Notes under the pieces: model-generated
The model's database searches: none
What the model saw: the letters and a program-made list of their open reading frames with translations, nothing else
What the model was told of the DNA's origin: nothing
Position numbers and translations under genes: made by a program
Assembly (NCBI RefSeq): GCF_013408795.1
Contig: NZ_JACCCC010000001.1
Span: 5,828,001 to 5,892,000, forward strand
Reading direction: 5' to 3'
DNA from: Spinactinospora alkalitolerans
GTDB taxonomy: Bacteria; Actinomycetota; Actinomycetes; Streptosporangiales; Streptosporangiaceae
DNA: 64,000 nucleotides
Shown here: one piece after another, positions 55,765 through 64,000 of the stretch
Numbering within the stretch: position 1 is the first letter of the stretch
Layout: each line of letters begins with the position of its first letter

Positions 55765-55890
55765 ACCTCGACCCCAGGGGGCCGTGAAGCCCGGCCCCAG
55801 GAGGGAGTGGGCGCGCGGGTGAGCCCCCTCCACCTCGACCCCAGAGGGTCTTCAAGGCCAACCCCAGGAGGGACGGCGCGCGGGTGGGCG
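55765..55890. repeat. Two imperfect 67-bp direct repeats
   Basis: Unit 1 starts at 55765 and unit 2 at 55832, both beginning ACCTCGACCCCAG and sharing CCCCAGGAGGGA and GCGCGCGGGTG. They lie in the 500-base gap between the TetR gene and the copper ATPase gene; no gene found there. Confidence 0.65.
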
Positions 55891-56179
55891 ATGCTCTCGC
55901 GTGGCCGAAGGCCCGTGGACGCAAAATCGCCCACCCGCGAGCGAAGCGCACGCCGACACCATGGGCACAGACCGACACCCCGGTTTCGGCCTGGAGCCCG
56001 AGCAGGCGGCGTGGGCGGCGCGGCGCCGGGGCGATCCCTTTGGGGGCCTACGGCCACACGAGAGGCTCGCCCGGTCACCGCGGATCCCACCTGTGGCTGA
56101 GGCTTCACAACCCCCGGTGGCCGAGCGCCGCGGACTCCGGTCTCGGGCCAGGGGCGCGGACCTCGCCGGTGGCAGCGCA

Positions 56180-56230
56180 CGGCGGCCCCCGCCGCACGGG
56201 CGGGGGCCGCCGCACGGGCGGGGGCCGCCG
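56180..56230 (-). terminator. Copper operon terminator with two alternative right arms
   Basis: The 14-mer at 56180-56193 can pair with either of two identical copies of its complement, 56199-56212 and 56217-56230, 18 bases apart. It lies just after the ATPase stop. Confidence 0.6.
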
Positions 56231-56252
56231 TGGTCTCCGCGGCTTCGCGGTC

Positions 56253-58583
56253 TCAGCCCGTTCGGGCCGGTTCCCTGCGTTCCGGGGCGTCGGACGGGGA
56301 GCGCACCGGCTCCTCGCCGTTGCCGGTCAGGGGCTTGAAGCCGCGCAGCCGCAGGCTGTTGCTCACGACGAAGACGCTGGAGAACGCCATCGCCGCGCCC
56401 GCGATCATCGGGTTGAGCAGGCCCGCCGCCGCCAGCGGCAGGGCCGCGACGTTGTAGGCGAAGGCCCAGAACAGGTTGCCCTTGATGGTGCCGAGCGTCC
56501 TGCGGGAGAGCCGGATGGCGTCGGCCGCCGCCCGCAGGTCGCCGCGGACCAGGGTGAGGTCGGAGGCCTCGATGGCGACGTCGGTGCCGGTGCCCATGGC
56601 CAGGCCGAGGTCGGCCTGGGCCAGGGCCGCGGCGTCGTTGATGCCGTCGCCGACCATGGCGACCGTGCGGCCCTCGGCCTGGAGCCGCTCGACCGCCTCG
56701 ACCTTGTCCCGGGGCATGACCTCGGCGATGACCTCGTCGATGCCGACCCGGGCCGCCACCGTCCGGGCGACGGTCTCGTTGTCCCCGGTGAGCAGGATCG
56801 GGGTGAGCCCGAGGTCGCGGAGTCGGCGGATGGCTTCGGCGCTGGTCGGCTTGACGGCGTCGGCCACGACCAGCACGCCCCGGGCCCGCCCGTCCCAGCC
56901 GACCGCGACCGCGGTCGTGCCCTCGGCCTCGGCCGCTGCCTTGGCGCGCTCCAGCTCCTCGGGAAGCCGCTGGGACCAGTCGGCCAGCAGCGCGCTCCGG
57001 CCGGCGACGACGGCGCGGCCGTCGACGACGCCCTGCACGCCCTGGCCTTCGACGTTGGCGAAGCCCTCCACGGCCGGCAGCGCGCCGATCCGCGCGGCGG
57101 CGCCGGCGGCGATGGCCCGGGCGATGGGGTGCTCGGAGGCGTTCTCCAGCGCACCGGCCAGCCGCAGCACCTCGGCCTCGTCCTCGCCCTCGGCCACCAG
57201 CACATCGACCAGCGTCATCTCGCCGGTGGTGACGGTGCCGGTCTTGTCCAGGACGACGGTGTCGATGCCGCGGGTGGTCTCCAGGACCTCCGGGCCCTTG
57301 ATCAGGATGCCGAGCTGGGCGCCGCGGCCGGTGCCCACCATCAGCGCCGTCGGTGTGGCCAGGCCCAGGGCGCACGGGCAGGCGATGATCAGCACCGCCA
57401 CGGCCGCGGTGAACGCCGCGGCCACCGAGCCGCCGGTGCCGAGCCAGAATCCCAGCGTGGCCACGGCGAGCGCGATCACGATCGGGACGAAGACCGCCGA
57501 GATCCGGTCGGCGAGGCGCTGGGCCTCGGCCTTGCCGTTCTGCGCGTCCTCCACCAGCCTGGCCATCTGCGCGAGCCGGGTGTCGGAGCCGACCCGGGTG
57601 GCCCGCACGGCGATGCGGCCGCCGGCGTTGACGGTCGCGCCCGCGACCGGGGAGCCGGGGCCGACCTCGACCGGCACCGACTCCCCGGTCAGCATGCTCA
57701 TGTCGACCGCCGAGGTGCCCTCCTCGACGGTGCCGTCGGTGGCGACCTTCTCCCCGGGGCGCACCACGAACAGGTCGCCCACGGCGAGCCGGTCGACGCC
57801 GATCCGCTCCTCGCGCCCGTCGCGCAGGACCGAGACCTCCTTGGCGCCCAGCTCCAGCAGGGCGCGCAGCGCCGCACCCGCGCGGCGCTTGGAGCGGGCC
57901 TCGAAGTAGCGCCCGGCCAGGATGAACGTGGTGACCCCCGCGGCGACCTCGAGGTAGATGTTGGCCGAGCCGTCGGTGCGGGCGATCGTGAACTCGAACG
58001 GGTGCGTCATGCCGGGCACGCCCGCCGTGCCGAGGAACAGCGCGTACAGCGACCAGGCGAACGCCGCGACCGTGCCCAGCGACACCAGCGTGTCCATCGT
58101 CGCGGCGCCCGACCTGAGGTTCTTCCACGCCGCGACGTGGAACGGCAGCGCGCCCCACACCAGCACCGGCGCGGCCAGCGTCAGCGAGGCCCACTGCCAG
58201 TAGGTGAACTGCAGCGCCGGGACCATCGCCATCGCGATCACCGGCACCGACAGCACGGCGCTGACGATCAGCCGGTCGCGCAGCGGGCGGGTGGGGTCGG
58301 CCTCCTCGCCCTCGGCCCCGCCGGTACCGGCCGGACGGGACGGTTCGGGCAGCGCCGCGGTGTAGCCGGCCTTCTCGACCGCGGCGACCAGGTCCTCGGG
58401 CGCGACGCCGCCGTCGAAGGTGACGCGGGCCTTCTCTGTGGCGTAGTTGACGGTCGCGGTCACGCCGTCGAGCCTGTTCAGCCGCTTCTCGACCCGCGCG
58501 GCGCAGGAGGCGCAAGTCATGCCGCCGATGGCCAGCTCGATCCGGCCATCGGACCGGTCGCCGCCGTGGGAACCGCCGTTCAT
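56253..58583 (-). CDS. copA: Copper-translocating P1B-type ATPase
   Basis: 776-residue membrane pump exporting Cu(I). N-terminal metal-binding domain with [17 protein letters not shown], membrane CPC motif in [19 protein letters not shown], phosphorylation site [18 protein letters not shown] in the nucleotide domain and [20 protein letters not shown] at 58583 has AAGGAG five bases upstream; the frame runs nine codons further without a site. Third gene of a unit with CopZ and a short membrane protein under a CsoR-like palindrome. Confidence 0.93.
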   Translation of the reverse strand: MNGGSHGGDRSDGRIELAIGGMTCASCAARVEKRLNRLDGVTATVNYATEKARVTFDGGVAPEDLVAAVEKAGYTAALPEPSRPAGTGGAEGEEADPTRPLRDRLIVSAVLSVPVIAMAMVPALQFTYWQWASLTLAAPVLVWGALPFHVAAWKNLRSGAATMDTLVSLGTVAAFAWSLYALFLGTAGVPGMTHPFEFTIARTDGSANIYLEVAAGVTTFILAGRYFEARSKRRAGAALRALLELGAKEVSVLRDGREERIGVDRLAVGDLFVVRPGEKVATDGTVEEGTSAVDMSMLTGESVPVEVGPGSPVAGATVNAGGRIAVRATRVGSDTRLAQMARLVEDAQNGKAEAQRLADRISAVFVPIVIALAVATLGFWLGTGGSVAAAFTAAVAVLIIACPCALGLATPTALMVGTGRGAQLGILIKGPEVLETTRGIDTVVLDKTGTVTTGEMTLVDVLVAEGEDEAEVLRLAGALENASEHPIARAIAAGAAARIGALPAVEGFANVEGQGVQGVVDGRAVVAGRSALLADWSQRLPEELERAKAAAEAEGTTAVAVGWDGRARGVLVVADAVKPTSAEAIRRLRDLGLTPILLTGDNETVARTVAARVGIDEVIAEVMPRDKVEAVERLQAEGRTVAMVGDGINDAAALAQADLGLAMGTGTDVAIEASDLTLVRGDLRAAADAIRLSRRTLGTIKGNLFWAFAYNVAALPLAAAGLLNPMIAGAAMAFSSVFVVSNSLRLRGFKPLTGNGEEPVRSPSDAPERREPARTG

Positions 58584-58612
58584 CACCGCTCCTTCAGAGA
58601 ATGTGGCCATGG

Positions 58613-58822
58613 TCAGTGCTCCTGACCGGGATCGCCGTGCTCCGCACCGCGGGCCGGCGCGGGGCCGCCGCCGTCCTCGGTCACGGGACCGGGGGAGTCG
58701 CTCCCGGCCCCGGCGGGGGCCGCCGGAAGGGCCGGCTCCACCACCTGGCCGAGCCCGAACGCCGCCCCGAAGACCAGCACGAGGCCGGCCCCGTAGCCGG
58801 CCAGTCGCGCGGGGACGTTCAT
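58613..58822 (-). CDS. Small membrane protein in the copper unit, probably shortened
   Basis: 69 residues: one helix ([22 protein letters not shown]) followed by a Pro/Ala/Gly tail and EHGDPGQEH. The N-terminus resembles that of longer actinobacterial copper-unit proteins that go on into a soluble heavy-metal domain; here the protein stops soon after the helix. Its start overlaps the copZ stop by four bases, and copA follows after about 30 bases. Confidence 0.6.
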   Translation of the reverse strand: MNVPARLAGYGAGLVLVFGAAFGLGQVVEPALPAAPAGAGSDSPGPVTEDGGGPAPARGAEHGDPGQEH

Positions 58823-59052
58823 GACAGCTTCTCCCGCTTCTCCCGCTTCCCCTTCATCTCGTATCCGGCCTCCTCGACGGCGCCGCGGACCAGGGCGTCG
58901 TCGATCGGCGCCGCGCTGGTGACCGTGACCGCGCCCGTGGCCAGGTCGACGTCGACGCTCTCGACCCCCGCGATCCCGCCGACCTCCTCGCGGACCGAGC
59001 CGACGCAGTGGCCGCAGGTCATTCCCTCAACGCTGTAAACAGTGACGGCCAT
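58819..59052 (-). CDS. copZ: Copper chaperone (HMA domain, CopZ-like)
   Basis: 77-residue single HMA domain: [20 protein letters not shown] with the CxxC copper site, [10 protein letters not shown] and [11 protein letters not shown]. Delivers Cu(I) to the ATPase two genes downstream. ATG at 59052 has AGGAGG. The tail KREKREKLS is unusually basic. Confidence 0.88.
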   Translation of the reverse strand: MAVTVYSVEGMTCGHCVGSVREEVGGIAGVESVDVDLATGAVTVTSAAPIDDALVRGAVEEAGYEMKGKREKREKLS

Positions 59053-59100
59053 TCCAACCTCCTGGAGACACGCACTCGATCGCCTTCCCTCTATAAGTAC

Positions 59101-59119
59101 CATACCCCCCTAGGGTATG
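59101..59119. promoter_or_regulatory. CsoR-type copper operator
   Basis: Palindrome CATACCC-CCCTA-GGGTATG, 50 bases upstream of copZ. This G/C-tract palindrome with TAC/GTA ends is the usual CsoR target; copper binding releases the repressor. No csoR gene lies in the window. Confidence 0.7.
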
Positions 59120-59218
59120 TCTCGTCGATTCCGGAACCCGTGGACGCCGAAGCCCGGATCCGAGAGGGCCGCGCTCCGAGGTCGATAAGGTCGGGATCGG
59201 CGCAGAAGGGCGGAGGGC

Positions 59219-60136
59219 GTGGTGGAGATGCACACCGAACCGGTCCGCGTCCCGATGCGGGCGCCGTTCGCGGCGGACGCCCTGTTCGGCTTCCTGGCGA
59301 CCCGGGCGGTCGCCGGGGTCGAGGCCGGCGACGGATCGGTCTACCGGCGCACGCTGCGGCTGCCGCACGGCCCCGGCGCGCTGGAGGCGCGGTGGCGGCG
59401 GGACGGGCACGCGCTCGACTGCCGGGTGTACGCCGCGGACCCGCGAGACCTCGCCGACGCGCTGGGCGCGCCGCACCGGATCTTCGACACCGCCGCCGAC
59501 CCCGCCCGCATCGACGCCCGCCTGGGCCGGGATCCCGTCCTGGCCCCGCTGGTGGAGCGCGCGCCGGGCACGCGCTCCCCCGGCCAGGCCGACGGGTTCG
59601 AGATGGCGGTGCGCGCGGTGCTGGGCCAGCAGGTCAGCGTGGCCTCCGCCCGCACCGTCGCCGCCGGGCTCACCGCGCGCTACGGGACCCCGCTCGGCGC
59701 GCCGGTCATGGGCCTGACCCACCTGTTCCCCTCCCCCGACGCGCTCGCCGCGGCCGACCCCGCCGATCTGCCGATGCCCGCCGGCCGCAAACGCGCGCTG
59801 CTCGGCCTGGCCCGCGCGGTCGCCGACGGCGAGATCGACCTGGGCCCGGACGCCGACGTCGAGGAGGCCGCGGCCCGGATGCTCGCGTTGCCCGGCATCG
59901 GCCCGTGGACCGTCGGCTACGTGCGCATGCGCGCGTTCGGCGACGGCGACGCGTTCCTGCCCACCGACATCGGCGTGCGCAACGCGCTGCGCCGCCTGGG
60001 CCGCTCCGGCGATCCGAAGAGCGCCGAAGAGCTGGCCCGGAACTGGACCCCTTTCCGTTCCTACGCCCTGCACCACCTATGGGCGGCCGCGGCCCGCCCC
60101 GGACCGGCCGCCGCCACCGAGGAGGAGAGCCCGTGA
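59219..60136 (+). CDS. alkA: DNA-3-methyladenine glycosylase II family protein (AlkA-like, HhH-GPD)
   Basis: 305-residue base-excision repair glycosylase. Helix-hairpin-helix LALPGIGPWTVGYVRMRAFG, followed by the catalytic Asp in FLPTDIGVRNALRRLG. The N-terminal AlkA_N-type domain reads VRVPMRAPFAADALFGFLATRAV. The start is GTG 59219 or 59222, or ATG 59228; GGAGG at 59212-59216 favours 59222. It overlaps the next gene start by four bases. Confidence 0.85.
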   Translation: MVEMHTEPVRVPMRAPFAADALFGFLATRAVAGVEAGDGSVYRRTLRLPHGPGALEARWRRDGHALDCRVYAADPRDLADALGAPHRIFDTAADPARIDARLGRDPVLAPLVERAPGTRSPGQADGFEMAVRAVLGQQVSVASARTVAAGLTARYGTPLGAPVMGLTHLFPSPDALAAADPADLPMPAGRKRALLGLARAVADGEIDLGPDADVEEAAARMLALPGIGPWTVGYVRMRAFGDGDAFLPTDIGVRNALRRLGRSGDPKSAEELARNWTPFRSYALHHLWAAAARPGPAAATEEESP

Positions 60137-60759
60137 CCCGTGCGACCGCCGCGCCGACATGGCTGCTGTTCGACTACGTGGGCGTCCTGACCGAGGACCC
60201 GCACGCCTCCGACTCCGCGGCGCTGGCCGCGGCCTCCGGCGCGGTCACGGAGGCCGAGTTCTGGGACGCCTACTGGGCCGACCGCCGCGACTACGACATC
60301 GACGCGCTCGACGGCACCGGCTACTGGCGGGCGGTCACCGGCAGGCTGGGCCGGCCCTGCGACGAGGCCCGGGCCGCGGAGCTGGTCCGCCTCGACATCG
60401 CGGCGCGGACGCACTGGCGGCCGGGCGTCCTCGAACTCGTCGACGCGCTGGCGGCGTCGCGCGGGCACCGGATCGCGATGCTGTCCAACCTGCCCCGCGA
60501 CCTCGCCTCCGCGCTGCGGGAGTCACCGCTGGCCGACCGCTTCGACCCCATGCTGTTCAGTTGCGACCTCGGGCTGGTCAAGCCCGACGCGGCGAGCTTC
60601 GGCGCGGCGCTCGCCCGCATGGACGCCGACCCCGGCGACGTCGTCTTCATCGACGACCGCGTCGAGAACACCGACGCGGCCGAGGAACTGGGCATCCGCT
60701 CGATCGCGTTCACCGACGACCAGACGCTCCGCCGCGACCTGCACGCCCTGCTCGGATGA
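60133..60759 (+). CDS. HAD-superfamily hydrolase
   Basis: 208-residue HAD phosphatase-like protein with motif II AMLSNLPRDLA, motif III Lys in LVKPDAASF and motif IV FIDDRVENTDAAEELG. The motif I position reads LLFDYVGVLTEDP, where the second Asp of DxD is replaced by Val. The first nucleophile Asp is kept, but loss of the acid/base Asp suggests altered or weak phosphatase activity. GTG start overlaps alkA's end (GTGA). Substrate unknown. Confidence 0.8.
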   Translation: MTRATAAPTWLLFDYVGVLTEDPHASDSAALAAASGAVTEAEFWDAYWADRRDYDIDALDGTGYWRAVTGRLGRPCDEARAAELVRLDIAARTHWRPGVLELVDALAASRGHRIAMLSNLPRDLASALRESPLADRFDPMLFSCDLGLVKPDAASFGAALARMDADPGDVVFIDDRVENTDAAEELGIRSIAFTDDQTLRRDLHALLG

Positions 60760-60946
60760 GCAGAGGCGGGCGCGTCCCCTTCCCGTCGAGGCTGCGGAGA
60801 ACCACAGGTGAATCGTCCGACGGCCACCCTGGAGGCGACGGGGCCCGCGGCTGAGGGCTCCGGCCGTGCCGACCGTCCTCCCGGATCCCGCGACCTCTCG
60901 CCCCGCCCTCGCACGCCCGCGTCCGGCGTTACCCCCGGGCGCGGCG

Positions 60947-61378
60947 TCAACGCGGCCCGTGCAGTCGGTCCAGCAGGTGCTCGCGCAGGGCGGCGGCGTT
61001 GTTGTGCTCGGTGTCCCTGGCCGCGTAGAGCAGGGTCACCGGCCCCTCGCGGGCGGCGTCCAGGAGCGGGGCGAGGGCATCGGCGCCGAGGGCGTCGAGC
61101 TCGGCCCGGTAGCGCTCCCGGAAGCCGTCCCAGCGGTCGGGGTCGTGCCCGAACCAGGTGCGCAGCTCCCTGCTCGGTGCGAGCCCTTTCGGCCACCCGT
61201 CGAGCGGGAGGTCGGCCTTGCGCACGCCGCGCGGCCACATGCCGTCGACCAGGAAGACCCGGCGCCCCCGCAGCCCGGACCCGTCGCGCACCTCGGCGTC
61301 GTGGACCCGCCGGATCTCGATGTCGGCGGTGCCCTCTGTGCTCCCCGCGCCTCCCGCGTCCCCGCGTTCACCGTTCAT
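60947..61378 (-). CDS. DUF488 family protein
   Basis: 143 residues; family marks: FLVDGMWPRGVRKADLPLDGW, FGHDPDRWDGFRERY and TLLYAARDTEHNNAAALREHL. DUF488 proteins are small, soluble and of unknown function, sometimes next to stress or repair genes. It is convergent with the HAD gene across a 187-base gap in which I see no feature. Confidence 0.85.
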   Translation of the reverse strand: MNGERGDAGGAGSTEGTADIEIRRVHDAEVRDGSGLRGRRVFLVDGMWPRGVRKADLPLDGWPKGLAPSRELRTWFGHDPDRWDGFRERYRAELDALGADALAPLLDAAREGPVTLLYAARDTEHNNAAALREHLLDRLHGPR

Positions 61379-61467
61379 ATCCGGCGCCTACCCGATGCGC
61401 GGGCGCGGCATACGCGGGCGCGGCGTACGCGCGGCCCCGCGCCCCGGCGACGTGAGCGCCGGGCCGG

Positions 61468-62247
61468 TCAGTCGCCCCTGCTCCGCAGCAGCGCCACCTC
61501 GGCGCGCAGCTCACGGAGTTCGGCGAGGATCTCCTCCTGGCCGACCTGCCGCCGCTCCTTCTCCTCGTCGTCCTCGTGCTCCAGCGCCTCCACGGCCACG
61601 GCGATGAACAGGTTCAGCGCGATGAAGGTGGAGACCAGGATGTAGCCGACGAAGAAGATCCACGCCGCGGGCTGCTCCTCCATGACCGCCTTGGCGATGC
61701 CGCTCCAGCCGTCGCCCGTCATGATCTGGAACAGGGTGAACAGCGACACCCAGAGGTCGCCGAAGTGGTCCGGGGCGATCGCGCGGAACAGCTTCGTGGC
61801 CATGACGGCGGCGACGTAGAGCAGCAGCGCCACCAGCAGGGCGATGGAGGCCATCCCCGGCAGCGCCTTGAGCAGGCCGGCGACGACGTGGCGCAGGGTC
61901 GGGACGACCGATATCAGCCGCAGCACGCGCAGCACCCTGAGCACGCGCAGGACCGCGAAGGGGCCCGACGCCGGGAGCAGCGCGATCAGCACGATGGCGA
62001 GGTCGAAGCAGCTCCACGGGTCGCGGAAGAAGTTCCCGCGGTGCGCGTAGAGGCGCAGGGCCAGCTCGACCACGAACACGGCGAGCACGCACATGTCCAC
62101 CAGGTGCAGGGTCTCGCCGTAGCGGTCGACCCACCGCGGCGACGTCTCCACGCCGAGGACGAACGCGTTGACCAGGATGACCGCGATGACGGCCGACTGG
62201 AACCAGCGGGCCTCCACGACCGCCCGGACACGGTGCCGCAGGACCAA
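61468..62247 (-). CDS. Voltage-gated cation channel of the NaChBac family, unusual filter
   Basis: 259-residue six-helix subunit of a tetrameric channel. S1 begins at AVIAVILVNAFVLGVE; S4 is FAVLRVLRVLRVLRLISVVP, with Arg at every third place; S6 is FVGYILVSTFIALNLFIAVAVEAL. The C-terminal coiled coil (EEKERRQVGQEEILAELREL) assembles the tetramer. The filter reads TGDGWSG where the classical bacterial Na channel has TLESWAS, so its ion preference may differ. Monocistronic. Confidence 0.9.
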   Translation of the reverse strand: MVLRHRVRAVVEARWFQSAVIAVILVNAFVLGVETSPRWVDRYGETLHLVDMCVLAVFVVELALRLYAHRGNFFRDPWSCFDLAIVLIALLPASGPFAVLRVLRVLRVLRLISVVPTLRHVVAGLLKALPGMASIALLVALLLYVAAVMATKLFRAIAPDHFGDLWVSLFTLFQIMTGDGWSGIAKAVMEEQPAAWIFFVGYILVSTFIALNLFIAVAVEALEHEDDEEKERRQVGQEEILAELRELRAEVALLRSRGD

Positions 62248-62355
62248 GAGAGGGCTCCGCTCAGGTGTGACCGAGAGTAGGGAGGCAAGAGCCTACTCGC
62301 AGGCCGGCCGGAGCACGGCGGCGATCGTCCCGCATCGCCCGCATTGAGCGGGTTT

Positions 62356-62387
62356 CGGGCGTGCCGGAACCGGGTCCGGCACGCCCG
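62356..62387 (-). terminator. Terminator of the AgcS gene
   Basis: Perfect 13-bp stem (62356-62368/62375-62387), 6-base loop, 33 bases beyond the stop. Confidence 0.75.
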
Positions 62388-62419
62388 TCATGAGGTGTCG
62401 TTCGGGCCGTCGTTCGGAC

Positions 62420-63883
62420 TCAGGCCCGGATACCCGCCGAGCTGCGTGACGGCGCCGCCTCGCCGGGCCCCCAGCACTCCACGCCGGTCAGGTCCGGCAT
62501 CCGGTCCCGCTCGAAGACGGGGTCGAGCCCCTGACTGCGCTGCTCGATGTAGTCCTTGGCCAGCCGGGCGGCGATCACGCCGAGCGGCGCGATGGCCAGC
62601 AGGTTGACCAGCGCCATGACGCCCATCGAGGTGTTGGAGAGGTTCCAGATCAGGTCCACCGAGCCGATGGTGCCGAGGAAGGTCATCAGCAGGAAGACCC
62701 ACTTGTAGGCGGTCATCACGCCGGTGCTGCGGGTGAGGAAGCCGATGTTGGCCTCGCCGTAGTAGTAGTTGCCCAGCACCGAGGTGAAGGCCAGCAGCAG
62801 GATGATGGCGGTCAGCAGGTGCAGCGACCAGGTGCCGAGGTTGGCCTCCAGCGCCTCCTGCGTCATGACCGGGCCGCGGTTCTCGCCGTAGACCGGGTCG
62901 GACAGCAGGATGATGAAGGCGGTGGTGGAGCAGACGATCAGGGTGTCGAAGTAGACACCGAGGGTCTGCACCAGGCCCTGCTTGACCGGGTGGCTGACCG
63001 CGGCGGTCGCGCCGGCGTTGGGGGCCGAGCCCAGGCCGGCCTCGTTGGAGAACATGCCGCGGCGCACGCCCTGCACGATCGCGGTGCCCACACCGGCGGC
63101 GGCGAGCTCGCGGAACCCGAACGCGTGCGTCACGATCTCGGCGAGCACACCGGGGATCTTCTCGATGTTCATAGCGATCACGACCAGGCCCATCAGGATG
63201 TAGAGGAGCGCCATGAACGGCACCAGGGCCTGCGCGACGTGCGCGATCCGCCGCACGCCGCCGAAGATCACCGCTCCGGTGACCAGGACCAGCGCCACGC
63301 CGATCGCGGGGGCCATCCAGCCGGCGACCCCGATCCCCGAGGCGTCCACCGATTCCCTGACGGACAGGGAGATGGTGTTGCTCTGCACGGCGTTGAAGAC
63401 GAACCCGAACGTCACGGTGATGACGATCGCGAAGATCACGCCGGCCCAGCGCGCGTTGAGTCCGTGCTGCATGTAGTAGGCGGGGCCGCCGCGGTAGCCG
63501 GTCCTGTCACGCACCTTGTACAACTGCGCGAGCGTGGACTCCACGAAGCTCGTCGCGCCGACCAGCAGCGACATCAGCCACATCCACAGCACCGCGCCCG
63601 GGCCGCCCAGTGCGATGGCGGTGGCCACGCCGGCGACGTTGCCGGTCCCCACCCGCGCGGCGGCGGAGATCGCGAAGGCCTGGAACGACGAGACCGGCTT
63701 CTTGCCGTCGGGCGCCGTCTCGTTGGTGCCGCTCAGGGCCCGGAACATCTCGGGGATCATCCGGAACTGGACCAGGCCCGAGCGGAACGTGAAGTACAGG
63801 CTCAGTAAGACGAGCAGGGGGATGATGAGGTACGACCAGAAAGCGTTGTCGAAGGCGACGATCGCATCGTTGAGGGATTCCAC
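62420..63883 (-). CDS. Alanine/glycine:cation symporter (AgcS family)
   Basis: 487-residue LeuT-fold sodium-coupled amino-acid carrier. Family blocks: RVGTGNVAGVATAIALGGPG, FVESTLAQLYKVRD, GYRGGPAYYMQHGLN, GMFSNEAGLGSAPNAGAT and SVLGNYYYGEANIGFL. Normal length with 11 helices or so. ATG at 63883. Upstream, repeated words TTCCGGTTCGCC (63923-63934 and 63941-63952) lie in the probable promoter region. Confidence 0.92.
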   Translation of the reverse strand: MESLNDAIVAFDNAFWSYLIIPLLVLLSLYFTFRSGLVQFRMIPEMFRALSGTNETAPDGKKPVSSFQAFAISAAARVGTGNVAGVATAIALGGPGAVLWMWLMSLLVGATSFVESTLAQLYKVRDRTGYRGGPAYYMQHGLNARWAGVIFAIVITVTFGFVFNAVQSNTISLSVRESVDASGIGVAGWMAPAIGVALVLVTGAVIFGGVRRIAHVAQALVPFMALLYILMGLVVIAMNIEKIPGVLAEIVTHAFGFRELAAAGVGTAIVQGVRRGMFSNEAGLGSAPNAGATAAVSHPVKQGLVQTLGVYFDTLIVCSTTAFIILLSDPVYGENRGPVMTQEALEANLGTWSLHLLTAIILLLAFTSVLGNYYYGEANIGFLTRSTGVMTAYKWVFLLMTFLGTIGSVDLIWNLSNTSMGVMALVNLLAIAPLGVIAARLAKDYIEQRSQGLDPVFERDRMPDLTGVECWGPGEAAPSRSSAGIRA

Positions 63884-64000
63884 GCGGGGACTGCTCCTTG
63901 TTCCTCTGGTTCACCGGGGGGTTTCCGGTTCGCCGGTTCTTTCCGGTTCGCCAGGTTCTTCTGGTTCCACCGAGACGGCAACGCCGTTCTATACCCGTTA

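Overview
The window is GC-rich DNA (about 70% or more) with strong G/C third-position bias, GTG/TTG starts and actinobacterial operators. Two genes are close in domain order and motifs to Thermobifida cellulases, Cel6B (CBM2-GH6) and Cel9B (CBM4-Ig-GH9-CBM2). Both carry the 14-bp palindrome TGGGAGCGCTCCCA, the known CelR operator. A plant-biomass-degrading actinomycete of the Nocardiopsaceae (Thermobifida / Nocardiopsis / Streptomonospora group) is the best reading; the genus is inference.

Layout. 1-2330: end of a drug-efflux MFS gene and two VOC-fold genes, the second frameshifted. 2585-13187: a pectin/galacturonate unit. A seven-gene minus-strand operon (TRAP transporter dctQMP, uronate dehydrogenase, 5-dehydro-4-deoxyglucarate dehydratase, an enolase-superfamily enzyme and 2-oxoglutarate semialdehyde dehydrogenase) plus a LacI regulator and a secreted GH28 polygalacturonase share the operator AGAAACCGGTTTCT. 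13424-15814: Cel6B-like exocellulase behind two CelR boxes. 16282-25528: a second LacI regulon (operator GAAATCGTTTTC at three promoters) with an L-fucose/D-arabinose-type isomerase, an FGGY kinase, a GH172 (DUF2961) glycosidase and an ABC sugar importer without ATPase; this could be a D-arabinan/D-arabinose pathway. 25584-32404: spermidine-synthase-like protein, sigma-factor tail, PP2C phosphatase, MFS protein, broken DUF4429 gene, P450 and a very acidic small protein. 32440-38892: GalE, a giant GT2/CDP-glycerol-type transferase and a polysaccharide pyruvyl transferase (cell-wall glycopolymer).

39753-45226 is the most striking part: two tandem family 2B encapsulin shell genes (HK97-fold shell with an inserted cyclic-nucleotide-binding-like domain), a polyprenyl diphosphate synthase and an IspH with a long extra N-terminus. 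This reads as a protein nanocompartment for isoprenoid precursor synthesis. The two shell genes share a 304-bp tract differing at one base, a sign of gene conversion.

45871-64000: Cel9B-like endoglucanase behind a CelR box; citrate synthase with a Crp-type site; metal-dependent hydrolase; small membrane protein; Ser/Thr kinase; leaderless zinc-ribbon gene; P-loop NTPase; TetR regulator; a copper unit (CopZ, small membrane protein, P-type ATPase) with a CsoR-type palindrome; AlkA-type DNA glycosylase; HAD hydrolase; DUF488; a voltage-gated channel with an unusual pore sequence; and an AgcS symporter. I saw no rRNA, tRNA, CRISPR array, insertion sequence or phage gene.
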